From: Allocoleopsis sp036703385
GTDB lineage: Bacteria > Cyanobacteriota > Cyanobacteriia > Cyanobacteriales > Coleofasciculaceae
Reading direction: 5' to 3'
Assembly (NCBI RefSeq): GCF_036703385.1
Contig: NZ_DATNPA010000295.1
Coordinates: forward strand, 1 to 64,000
DNA: 64,000 bases
The notes under the pieces are model-generated. The model worked only from the letters and a program-made list of their open reading frames with translations, did not search any database and had not been told where the DNA came from. Shown here piece after piece: positions 15,925-23,317 of the stretch. Position 1 is the first letter of the stretch, and each line of letters begins with the position of its first letter. The translations under genes were made by a program, and so were the position numbers.

Positions 15925-17280
15925 TCACTCCGCGCAAGCTGAACAAACTTCGTCATCACACTGGTTCCACACCGTACTCTTGTCCACCGATGCTTGTTGG
16001 GTAACCAAGCGGTAGTAGGTGGTAACCAACGGACTTTCTAACCAATCTTTGAGCCATTCATCGGTAATGGGCTGTTTGTCCCAAATATTGGCGCTAATGG
16101 AATGAGCCAACCCTGTGCTTTCCATGTATCGCTGCCATACCTTGAGCAGACGATACTGGGTATCCCATTCCACCGATGCCGCTGTTTCAGTGTTGGGATG
16201 GTACTGGTAGGGTATGACCCCAAATGTTCCAGAGTCGCGATCCACTTCTTTAGTAATCGGATTGCAGTTTGGGGGTGAGATTTCTGGAGCCGTCGTGTAG
16301 CCTTCGCGATCGCGGTAGCGATATGAGCAGCTTGCCGTCGGTGCCACGGTAAACGCCCGCTCCATCCCGTACAACCGTGCCACATCAGCCGCTAAATAAA
16401 ACCCTTCCAATAAATTCAGGGCAATTTGTTCAGCCTTGTTTGTGGCGTATGCCCAGTATCTTGGCTCTAGGCACTTTTCCATCGCCTCAACCAATTCCAA
16501 GTAAGTCACCCCTTCAATAGCGAGTAAATTAGCTAATCCCAGCACCCCTAACCCCACCTGACGGTCTTCTTCAGGAGATAGGTAAATCCCCGACTCCCCT
16601 ACCCCAGTGCGACGATGAATCGTACACAGAAACTTCATCCCATTCTTAAAGGCTTGGGGAATAGCCTCAATAGGCGTTTGGCCTAGCTGGACATGCGAGA
16701 GTAAACAGGTGCCACGCGATCGCAGCAATATCTCCAGACAAACTTGGGACAACAAACGATTCCCATTTTTATCCCAGCGCTTTTTCGCTAGCCACACCGT
16801 CCCATCTTCCACCTTGGCTTTAATTAAGGGGAGGAGGGGCGAACTCATGAAGTTCTCATCCACATATAGAGCACGCTTTATCCAAGGCAGCTCGTTTCGC
16901 GTGGCGTTGAGAAACTCAGCCGCATCGGGGTGGAGGTAATCAAGGTAGGTAGTGATTGCCCCATTTTTGTACACCCCACCTCGACGGAGCACTTCATTAA
17001 GCTTGGAGTACATCTGGCAAAAACTTACTGGACCCGATGCCACCAACCCACGCCCGTTACTTGACCCTTTAGGTCTGAGGTTGGATAGTTCCAACGCCAC
17101 CCCAGCAGCATAGCGTAATGCCTTAGAGGTAAATAACCAGCTATCTTCTATCCCGTCTCTGCCCTCCATTGAGTCCTGCACCTCCAGTACGGTGCAAGAC
17201 ACTGGAAGCCGACTCTCTGGATTTTTCAGCCAGTCTTCGATGCGCCCGGTGACGGCGGTATATTCTGGAATTTGTATCAA
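15925..17280 (-). CDS. nrdA-like: ribonucleotide reductase catalytic-subunit-like protein
   Basis: Makes deoxyribonucleotides for phage DNA. About 452 residues if the TTG at 17280 is used (AGGACTAAGACA before it); the frame stays open to 17337. Landmarks: SCTVLEVQDS (reactive Cys), GGVYKNGAITTYLDYLHPD, SQVCLEILLRSRGTCLLS (thiyl-radical Cys and Glu, then the partner Cys), APTASCSYRYRDREGY and a C-terminal CSACAE redox pair. It is much shorter than classical NrdA (about 760) and lacks an ATP cone. The Asn of the usual N-x-C-x-E active site is Gln. Confidence 0.85.
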   Translation of the reverse strand: MIQIPEYTAVTGRIEDWLKNPESRLPVSCTVLEVQDSMEGRDGIEDSWLFTSKALRYAAGVALELSNLRPKGSSNGRGLVASGPVSFCQMYSKLNEVLRRGGVYKNGAITTYLDYLHPDAAEFLNATRNELPWIKRALYVDENFMSSPLLPLIKAKVEDGTVWLAKKRWDKNGNRLLSQVCLEILLRSRGTCLLSHVQLGQTPIEAIPQAFKNGMKFLCTIHRRTGVGESGIYLSPEEDRQVGLGVLGLANLLAIEGVTYLELVEAMEKCLEPRYWAYATNKAEQIALNLLEGFYLAADVARLYGMERAFTVAPTASCSYRYRDREGYTTAPEISPPNCNPITKEVDRDSGTFGVIPYQYHPNTETAASVEWDTQYRLLKVWQRYMESTGLAHSISANIWDKQPITDEWLKDWLESPLVTTYYRLVTQQASVDKSTVWNQCDDEVCSACAE

Positions 17281-17284
17281 TGTC

Positions 17285-18688
17285 TTAGTCCTGTGTAAAG
17301 TTTTCGCCGTATCGCAGACTATTCCAAGCCCGTTCAAGTTGAACGCCTAAATACAGCGCATGGCTGGGTTGAATAGCTGGCGCATCAAGCGCGATCGCGT
17401 CCAGCAAATTCCCAACACTTCGCCCCAAATACTCCCGCACGGGTTTCCCCTCTGCATCCATCCGGGACACCTTAATTTGATTCCCCACAGTTTCCACCAG
17501 GAAGTTACCCACAGGGTCGTTGTATTCTTTCTTGGCTTTCCCGTAGTGCTTCTCTACAACTTCGTCAGCATACGCAAACGAGTGGTCGTAGAGATGGGCT
17601 GATTGGGATAGGGTGACGAGTGGACCAAGAAGTAGGATGTCGTTGGTTTCATGTTCGATGCGATCGCGGATATGCATCTGCAAAGCCCGCAACCCAAAGG
17701 CATTAGCGGGCCACGCATTAAACATGTCGTTGCTTCTTAGTGTGGCAGTGAGTGATAGTTCCTTATTCACTACCCGTACCCAAATCTGATTGAGGCATGG
17801 ACTGCCCCCACGTTCGTGGTCGGCAGCATCCCACAAATTCATCACCGCACTAGCGGCGTCAATTTCCCCCACCAGCTTTTCTACCACCTGCTCCACTTGG
17901 TCACGTCCAAAATGCGATCGCAGACGCTGCCCGTAGGTGTATTTAACACCGGGGACATAAGGCGCATCTTCCAAGATGGACGGGATGTAGTTGGTTAGGT
18001 ATGCGCGATCGCATGGTAGGTAGTTGGGGTGAGGTATATAAAACTCCCTTGGCTCATCCGTAACAACCGCCATCAAATCAATGAGTTCCTGCCACTGCCC
18101 GTCATACCCGGTTGGGCGCAGTACTCCACCTGTTCGGATGCGATGTAGAATTTTCACCCAAGTTTCGGCAACCGTCTTCCCTTCCACCCGATGCCCATAT
18201 AAAGGACTGGGAACTACTTCACTCTTGACTTCGGGGATCGGGTAAACCTTAGGTTTTCCACCTAACGGTTTTTGAGAGGTCAGACGCTCTATGAAATCGT
18301 TCATCCATAGTTTGTTTTCGTCGAATAAAATATTCCAGCTTAACTGTCGGATTCTTTCAACATCATCAGCATGAATGTCAGCACCGACCGAAAAACCTCC
18401 ATCAACAAACTGACGTAATGCCGCAAGTGCGCCTGAGTTCGTGTCTTGCTGAGTCGCCCACAAAACTAAAACCCCAGTGATATGGGGATTGTGGAGAAGA
18501 TTACGTACCAGCAAGTCCACACCCGCAGGCGAATATAGGTTACCGATCGCGGCATACTGGTGTGACTCCAGTAACTTCGCAACCCGTTCCTTTGGCGTCC
18601 ACCCTGTCACCACCACAACTGTCCCCGTGCCGTAGATAAGCTGGTTGGGTTTATGAAGCGCTGTATACTTATGCTGCGTTGCTAACAT
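17285..18688 (-). CDS. thyA-like: archaeal-type thymidylate synthase with N-terminal MtrA-like domain
   Basis: 467 residues from ATG 18688 (GAGGAGCGGCTCA before it). Residues 15-110 (YGTGTVVVVTGWTPKERVAKLL ... VLVLWATQQDTNSGAL) resemble the subunit A domain of tetrahydromethanopterin S-methyltransferase attached to this thymidylate synthase type. The synthase part has GGSPCLNQIWVRV with the nucleophilic Cys and ATLRSNDMFNAWPANAFGLRALQ, matching the RSxD...PxNi region. Predicted to methylate dUMP to dTMP. It precedes the ribonucleotide reductase genes, forming a dNTP supply operon. Confidence 0.8.
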   Translation of the reverse strand: MLATQHKYTALHKPNQLIYGTGTVVVVTGWTPKERVAKLLESHQYAAIGNLYSPAGVDLLVRNLLHNPHITGVLVLWATQQDTNSGALAALRQFVDGGFSVGADIHADDVERIRQLSWNILFDENKLWMNDFIERLTSQKPLGGKPKVYPIPEVKSEVVPSPLYGHRVEGKTVAETWVKILHRIRTGGVLRPTGYDGQWQELIDLMAVVTDEPREFYIPHPNYLPCDRAYLTNYIPSILEDAPYVPGVKYTYGQRLRSHFGRDQVEQVVEKLVGEIDAASAVMNLWDAADHERGGSPCLNQIWVRVVNKELSLTATLRSNDMFNAWPANAFGLRALQMHIRDRIEHETNDILLLGPLVTLSQSAHLYDHSFAYADEVVEKHYGKAKKEYNDPVGNFLVETVGNQIKVSRMDAEGKPVREYLGRSVGNLLDAIALDAPAIQPSHALYLGVQLERAWNSLRYGENFTQD

Positions 18689-19157
18689 TGAGCCGCTCCT
18701 CAATTTTTTCCACCGCTGTCACATACGCACGAAGCAACGCGATCGCGTCTTCAGTTGGATGTGATGCCCATATCCACAACGGGCGAGGAATAAATGGCAA
18801 CGGGCAGCTTTCTACATAAGTTTGGGTCGAACTTGGGGGGATGCATATCCGAGCTAGCCGTCCATGTAGCACGGCACTAGACATTAACCCCAACCCGTAA
18901 TGCCAACCCTGTTCTGTGATGCGACTTCTTAATGCGCGATCAAGTCGCATAAAGTCAAATTCGTCAGCAAAGCGCGATCGCACTACCATCCAATAATCTC
19001 CAATTCGGACTTGGTAGGTACCATCACTGAAACCAACGCGAACAAAGTCCGCATCTGTTTTGGCTAATTTCTCCAACAATTCTGATAGATCAGAATCTAA
19101 TTTCCCGGCACAATCCCCGTTCCCATTGGCACTAGCGGTCTTAAAAGCTGTAACCAT
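18669..19157 (-). CDS. hypothetical protein, 162 aa
   Basis: Not recognised. Contains VRVGFSDGTYQVRIGDYWMVV (beta-rich) and a hydrophobic-proline stretch PLPFIPRPLWIWASHP. The stop overlaps the thymidylate synthase start by about 20 bases, so it is the leading gene of the dNTP operon together with the 19164 gene. Confidence 0.55.
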   Translation of the reverse strand: MVTAFKTASANGNGDCAGKLDSDLSELLEKLAKTDADFVRVGFSDGTYQVRIGDYWMVVRSRFADEFDFMRLDRALRSRITEQGWHYGLGLMSSAVLHGRLARICIPPSSTQTYVESCPLPFIPRPLWIWASHPTEDAIALLRAYVTAVEKIEERLNVSNAA

Positions 19158-19163
19158 AATGTG

Positions 19164-19409
19164 CTACGATGTAGTGTGTAGTGCTTGTTCTAGCTGGCGT
19201 TTGCCGTCCTTGGTGACGCTGTACTTGTGAGCTGCCGAATGGCTACCACCCAGCTGGCGAACCAGTCCGCGATCGCGCAACCCTGCGACGACATGTTTAA
19301 TGTCGCAAGATGCAGCGAACCGCAAAACCAATTCACGACCAACAACTTGTCGGCGTGTAGCAATGAACCGCAGCACTTTCAAGTCGTTGCCACAGATGAA
19401 CTGCGCCAT
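19164..19409 (-). CDS. small winged-helix regulator
   Basis: 81 residues with a winged HTH: LKVLRFIATRRQVVGRELVLRF, DIKHVVAGLRDRGLVRQL and the wing HKYSVTKDGKRQLEQ. Looks like a PadR/MarR-type single domain. It is divergent from the plus-strand regulator at 19566 and first in the dNTP operon, so it may control nucleotide genes. Confidence 0.7.
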   Translation of the reverse strand: MAQFICGNDLKVLRFIATRRQVVGRELVLRFAASCDIKHVVAGLRDRGLVRQLGGSHSAAHKYSVTKDGKRQLEQALHTTS

Positions 19410-19454
19410 ATAAGAGGCGTTGTTTGTTGTTAACGAAGTACAAGAAAATTGTAC

Positions 19455-19468
19455 GTCACAAATGTAAT
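19455..19468. promoter_or_regulatory. GTCACAAATGTAAT operator-like site (site D)
   Basis: Shares the GTCACAAATG core with sites A, B, C and E and lies in the divergent spacer between the winged-helix gene (minus) and the large HTH regulator (plus), a natural place for an autoregulatory operator. Confidence 0.4.
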
Positions 19469-19565
19469 ATTACAGCGTCACCTTCGTAACAGTTTTTATT
19501 GTGAGTCGGTGTTGGTTGGTAGTATTGCATTGAGCATGTGTTTGGGACTCGATAGAATAAAGAAT

Positions 19566-20429
19566 ATGGCTGTAACAACTTGTTGGCCTAACGTGCAAAT
19601 AGAAACATCGGAAAGTAACCTTCGTAAAGTAAGCGAACTGTTCAAGACCCTCCAGTCCGGAGAGTTGGACGGACAGGTTATCCGCCCCGCAATGAAGGTG
19701 GGAGACATTGTTAAAGCGATCGGGGTATCGCGCAAAACGTTTTACGAGTGGAAAGAGGGGACTTCCATGCCCCAACCGGGTAACCTCCGCTCGATTGCGT
19801 TGAATCTCCTCCATGTCCAAGAGGCCGACCTAGCAAATTACTTTGCCGGCACTCTTGCCATAAAAGACCTACTAACTATCCGCGTCAAAGTCGCCACGCC
19901 GGATGACGTGCTTCAGACGTTCCAATTACTCAGGAGCGATCGCGAAAAAGATGCCGTACTCGCACAGCTGCTACAAGATCGCGCAAAAAAACTGGGAAAC
20001 GACGCCGAACCTCAAGGAGCTGATACCACTTCACCTATACTTATTGGGAAAAACTCCAAATCAGGGATAACAACCGTGTATCAGTTTGAATACTTGGTTT
20101 TTAATCGTCTTAAAAATCTCATGGATGCGTCGAGAGAGCAGATGGGATTATCGGAAATACAATACGTTCGATCTGCCGCAAGCAATGGTATCGCTCTAGA
20201 AGAGGCGTCGCTGTTTTATGAAGACGTTATGGATGGCACCTACAACAGGAGCCACACCCGCACACGTATTGAAGCGTTTCTGCCCTTGTTATTTCGCATA
20301 AAAAATCCAAGGACGGGTTTATCCTTGGATACAAGTCGCACGTATACTGGCAACTTTGAAGGTTTAATTAGAGACCTAGAGCGCCTTGGTAACGGCGCGG
20401 CACAGCAGCCAATTCACTACGGAAACTGA
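19566..20429 (+). CDS. HTH transcription regulator, probable master repressor
   Basis: About 287 residues from ATG 19566; the frame is open to 19449, with another ATG at 19536 and no clear ribosome site at either. The HTH is MKVGDIVKAIGVSRKTFYEWKEG around residue 38, followed by an uncharacterised helical C-terminal domain (FEYLVFNRLKNLMDASREQMG). Large for a Cro-like protein and flanked by divergent small regulators, it is a candidate for the lysogeny/maintenance repressor. Its 3' end overlaps the convergent gene 20376-20855. Confidence 0.6.
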   Translation: MAVTTCWPNVQIETSESNLRKVSELFKTLQSGELDGQVIRPAMKVGDIVKAIGVSRKTFYEWKEGTSMPQPGNLRSIALNLLHVQEADLANYFAGTLAIKDLLTIRVKVATPDDVLQTFQLLRSDREKDAVLAQLLQDRAKKLGNDAEPQGADTTSPILIGKNSKSGITTVYQFEYLVFNRLKNLMDASREQMGLSEIQYVRSAASNGIALEEASLFYEDVMDGTYNRSHTRTRIEAFLPLLFRIKNPRTGLSLDTSRTYTGNFEGLIRDLERLGNGAAQQPIHYGN

Positions 20430-20855
20430 AGATTTTTTCAGTGCAACGCTAAAGTTCGTCAAACACCCATCTTGTGAAATCAGTTGAAGATGGGTGTGTT
20501 TTTTTTCGCTTTTAACTAATTGTAAAACTTTGTTATATTCCGTTAAATCTTGCGCGGAAGCTTTGAGATTTTCTTGACTAAATACCTTGAATGTGCGGTT
20601 AAATCCTACAATCTTCTCCATCCCTCTAGATACTTGAACAATACAAGCGGCGTTTAAAACTTCAGATTTCACCTGCGCTTTTAAAATTTCCAATTCCGCT
20701 AGCATCAAGGCTTCAAAAGGGCAAGTTTTAGGGATAGCTGTCACCAACTCCCATCGTGGCGATTGAGAAATAATTTTTACGTGAAACAGCTTTTCACCAA
20801 TAAGTTGTAGATTGCAATTTTCAAACTGATACTCGCAAACTCTTGTGGTAATCAT
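20376..20855 (-). CDS. hypothetical protein, 159 aa
   Basis: Not recognised. N-terminal half beta-rich (YQFENCNLQLIGEKLFHVKIISQ), C-terminal half helical. The last part of its frame contains the plus-strand terminator hairpin at 20463-20508 and overlaps the convergent regulator by 54 bases, so the C-terminal 50 residues are compressed against regulatory DNA. Probably a real but fast-evolving gene. Confidence 0.5.
   Translation of the reverse strand: MITTRVCEYQFENCNLQLIGEKLFHVKIISQSPRWELVTAIPKTCPFEALMLAELEILKAQVKSEVLNAACIVQVSRGMEKIVGFNRTFKVFSQENLKASAQDLTEYNKVLQLVKSEKKHTHLQLISQDGCLTNFSVALKKSSVSVVNWLLCRAVTKAL
20463..20508 (+). terminator. strong intrinsic terminator
   Basis: ACACCCATCTT (20463-20473) pairs perfectly with AAGATGGGTGT (20487-20497) and is followed by a G and eight T residues. 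It ends transcription of the plus-strand regulator and lies inside the coding frame of the convergent gene. Confidence 0.85.
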
Positions 20856-21006
20856 TTATCAGCTAGGCTTTTGCTTACGTAGTTTCCCTGAATTGACAAA
20901 AATGTCCTCTTTATAAATTAGCGCTTGTATTGGAATCGCACCACCGAAATATTGACGCACACCACCTGTCTTTTGAGCATGACAAAGGTGTAATGGTATA
21001 CAGGGT

Positions 21007-21381
21007 GTGGCTGAATCTATCAATACGTTGGAAGGGCGCGAGGCGCTAGATCGGATTGTGCGCCAAGCAAGGGGGCAAAAAACCCTAAGATTTTTTGCTA
21101 AACAGGTAGGAGTGAGTCATGGGGTGATTGCCCGCTTGGAGAAGACGTTAACCAAAAATCCACCAGACACCACCTTGAACGCGATCGCGCCGTTTACAGA
21201 ATTTAACCTTCAGGAACTTCGGCAAATTCTAACTTCTCAAACACCTCCGACAGTTCGTTGCTATCGTACTGCCGAAGAAGCGTGGGTCATTGTCAAAGGG
21301 CTTCCTCCCAGTGAGAAAGCCCTATTAGGTCAAATGATTTTGGCTGAATTAGGCGGACTTCCTAATCCTGCCGATTTGTGA
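21007..21381 (+). CDS. XRE-like HTH regulator, 124 aa
   Basis: GTG start at 21007. The HTH spans ALDRIVRQARGQKTLRFFAKQ and VGVSHGVIARLEKTLTKNP; the C-terminal half (AWVIVKGLPPSEKALLGQMIL) may dimerise. TTGACA and TATACA-like elements lie in the 150-base spacer upstream, together with an imperfect inverted repeat CACCTGTC...GACAAAGGTG. Third plus-strand regulator in this 8-kb area, again facing away from a minus-strand gene. Confidence 0.7.
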   Translation: MAESINTLEGREALDRIVRQARGQKTLRFFAKQVGVSHGVIARLEKTLTKNPPDTTLNAIAPFTEFNLQELRQILTSQTPPTVRCYRTAEEAWVIVKGLPPSEKALLGQMILAELGGLPNPADL

Positions 21382-21487
21382 GATTGGTGCGAGCGCGTAT
21401 AAATGTACGTAGAGCAATCTTCCTGGCTGTGGCTGTAGCTTCAGTTAATAGCTGCGTCAATCTGGCGTTCAAATCGGCGGTGTCCAT
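21362..21487 (-). CDS. possible 41-aa protein
   Basis: Frame beginning MDTADLNARLTQLLTEATAT and ending with a basic RTFIRARTNLTNRQD. Helical, with an even composition typical of real small proteins, and it fills an otherwise empty 230-base spacer. Only a weak AGG precedes the ATG, and the 3' end overlaps the convergent HTH gene by 20 bases. Low certainty. Confidence 0.35.
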   Translation of the reverse strand: MDTADLNARLTQLLTEATATARKIALRTFIRARTNLTNRQD

Positions 21488-21611
21488 GCCTGCGGTATCG
21501 AATGAAAAAGACTAAGTATATATACCGTAACTTAATCTAGAATTTAGGTTGCGATTGGTAACTGACAACTTGTGTTCTTGGAGGAGAAGCCCACGCTGTA
21601 CCTCGTAGAGG

Positions 21612-21935
21612 TCACCGTTGGGAGTACGTCACGAGTCGAAATTTTATGACCTCGTGATCGCAGTAAAACTCCCCCGGCTCTGGCTTACCCAAAGTGCGGG
21701 TATATCGTCGCCCCATGTACTCAATAGCGTCCAACCGATTAATCTTTAACCCTTTCACACCGACTTCTACCACCTGATTAATTGGGTTAGGTGCAGGCAG
21801 GATTAATGTTTCAGCCCCTTCAGAACCAATCACGGCAATCAATGCGCCATAACATGCCACCCCAGTCCCTAGCTCGAAGTGGGCAGCACTAAGGGCGTTA
21901 TCTGTTTCGTTGTTGGAGCCTTCAAGAATGAACAC
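21612..21935 (-). CDS. hypothetical protein, 107 aa
   Basis: GTG start at 21935 with AGGAGGACGCGATC directly before it, so a HIP1-like core occupies the spacer between ribosome site and start. Begins FILEGSNNETDNALSAAHFE; beta-rich with a Gly/Ala-rich middle. Could be a small virion or decoration protein given the head genes nearby, but this is only position-based. Confidence 0.55.
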   Translation of the reverse strand: MFILEGSNNETDNALSAAHFELGTGVACYGALIAVIGSEGAETLILPAPNPINQVVEVGVKGLKINRLDAIEYMGRRYTRTLGKPEPGEFYCDHEVIKFRLVTYSQR

Positions 21936-22494
21936 GATCGCGTCCTCCTAATACAGCCACTCTACACTGCCCGTCGCGATCGCGGGGCACATCCCCACCT
22001 AACACCATACTTCCAGCTTCTGGTTGCGGTGAGGTGTCGGGAAACAAAAAGCTGAGTTCTTCTTTAGCAGCTTTGCAATGTTTAATTAAATAGTCACAGT
22101 GGCGCTTGACGTAGTTCTCTTTACCTGCAATTTCAGCTTTCATTGCAGCTAGTGTATCTTTTTCAAAGGTTTCGCAGATGTCTGTTATATCCCAAACTAT
22201 ATTTCTTAATAAATACAGCAAATCCTGCTCTGATCGCCTGCGTTGTTTTTCTAGCTCCTCACGTTCTTTTTCTTGCCGCAAGCGGTCTAAATAAGATTTC
22301 TGTTTTTCGGTTAACGGCTTTTTGTCCGGACAGGTTTCAGGGTCGTATAAATAGCAATTGTATTTTGGGGTACGAATCACGCCAACAGGTTCTCCCGGTT
22401 TTTTACCTAACTGGGAGAGTTGCTTCTTGGTTTTGAGATGTTCTGGTGGTTCATTTTCGCCAAATCCCCACCAAGAATAAGTCTTGATGTTCAC
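21922..22494 (-). CDS. hypothetical charged protein, 190 aa
   Basis: GTG start at 22494 preceded by AAGGAGCGATCGCG: the Shine-Dalgarno site runs straight into HIP1. Residues 65-95 (YLDRLRQEKEREELEKQRRRSEQ) form a strongly charged helix; the start SWWGFGENEPPEHLK is unusual. Not recognised. Overlaps the next gene's GTG. Confidence 0.55.
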   Translation of the reverse strand: MNIKTYSWWGFGENEPPEHLKTKKQLSQLGKKPGEPVGVIRTPKYNCYLYDPETCPDKKPLTEKQKSYLDRLRQEKEREELEKQRRRSEQDLLYLLRNIVWDITDICETFEKDTLAAMKAEIAGKENYVKRHCDYLIKHCKAAKEELSFLFPDTSPQPEAGSMVLGGDVPRDRDGQCRVAVLGGRDRVHS

Positions 22495-22511
22495 CGCGAT
22501 CGCTCCTTATT

Positions 22512-23102
22512 CTACTGTGGTGCTTTCCTGCTGGCTTCCGCGTAGATAGAGCGCATATCTTCCACCATGTTTAGCCAATCAACCAGTATTGGTGCAATAT
22601 AAAGACATTCTTCAACTGGGTTATGACGTTTATCTTTTGGTAGGTCATAACTTAATGTCGCGTCTAGCCCTAATATGGCGCGAATGGTGGCAACTTCATG
22701 GAGTGGGTAGGGTGCGTTCCATTTGTATTCAGGCTCGTTGTCTCTAACACAAGCTGCCATGAAATTTGTCTCAACCGGATAGCCACAATCAGCAAATAGG
22801 AAAAAGGCATCACTATACCGTTTTAGGTCAGGCGAATTTTTCCATCCTTGGAATACGCGCCAAAATTCACTTCTTACCTGAGCTGGAGTTTCTAAGTTGG
22901 GTGAAGGTAAATATGGGTCTACATTCGTTTCAATCCACGTCCTATCCTCTGGATTTCCCTCAGCTTTCTGGCTAGGACAAGCAAAGTAATCTTTATCCAA
23001 AATGGTCTTGTCATCTCTATTAATAACGGTTAAACCAACGGCATACCCGTCTCCATACAAGCCCACAGACTCGACATCAAACACCATAATTATGTCAGTC
23101 AT
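22512..23102 (-). CDS. RNase H-fold 3'-5' exonuclease-like protein
   Basis: 196 residues from ATG 23102, preceded by AAGGGCGCGATCGCGT. IIMVFDVESVGLYGDGYAVG resembles Exo I (the D-x-E metal site of DnaQ-like nucleases), FLFADCGYPVETNF may hold the second Asp, and KRHNPVEECLYIA resembles Exo III (H-N-x-x-E-D/E). Predicted DEDD-type exonuclease; substrate unknown. Lies between small genes and the giant MuF gene. Confidence 0.65.
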   Translation of the reverse strand: MTDIIMVFDVESVGLYGDGYAVGLTVINRDDKTILDKDYFACPSQKAEGNPEDRTWIETNVDPYLPSPNLETPAQVRSEFWRVFQGWKNSPDLKRYSDAFFLFADCGYPVETNFMAACVRDNEPEYKWNAPYPLHEVATIRAILGLDATLSYDLPKDKRHNPVEECLYIAPILVDWLNMVEDMRSIYAEASRKAPQ

Positions 23103-23122
23103 ACGCGATCGCGCCCTTCGTC

Positions 23123-23317
23123 TCAACTAATTTCTTCAAAAAAGCTAAAAATTATATCACGATCTTTGTCTGATAGAATCGGCGATTTATTAAGTCTATC
23201 GCAAACCTCCATTAATACTATTTTATTCATAAAAGTATCATCTAAATTGTTTACAATCAAATAAAACGTTCCTATTAAGCAATCCCAATCAAATTCGTTA
23301 TTTTTTCCCATATCCAT
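23123..23317 (-). CDS. hypothetical acidic protein, 64 aa
   Basis: Start at ATG 23317 chosen because GGAGAGCGCGATTAT precedes it. MDMGKNNEFDWDCLIGTFYL continues into an acidic helical C-terminus. Noticeably AT-rich compared with neighbours. Function unknown. Overlaps the end of the MuF gene by 20 bases. Confidence 0.5.
   Translation of the reverse strand: MDMGKNNEFDWDCLIGTFYLIVNNLDDTFMNKIVLMEVCDRLNKSPILSDKDRDIIFSFFEEIS

Noticed and set aside
21548..21560. Half copy TAACTGACAACTTG
   Set aside because: Only one arm is present, so it cannot be counted as a member of the palindrome family.
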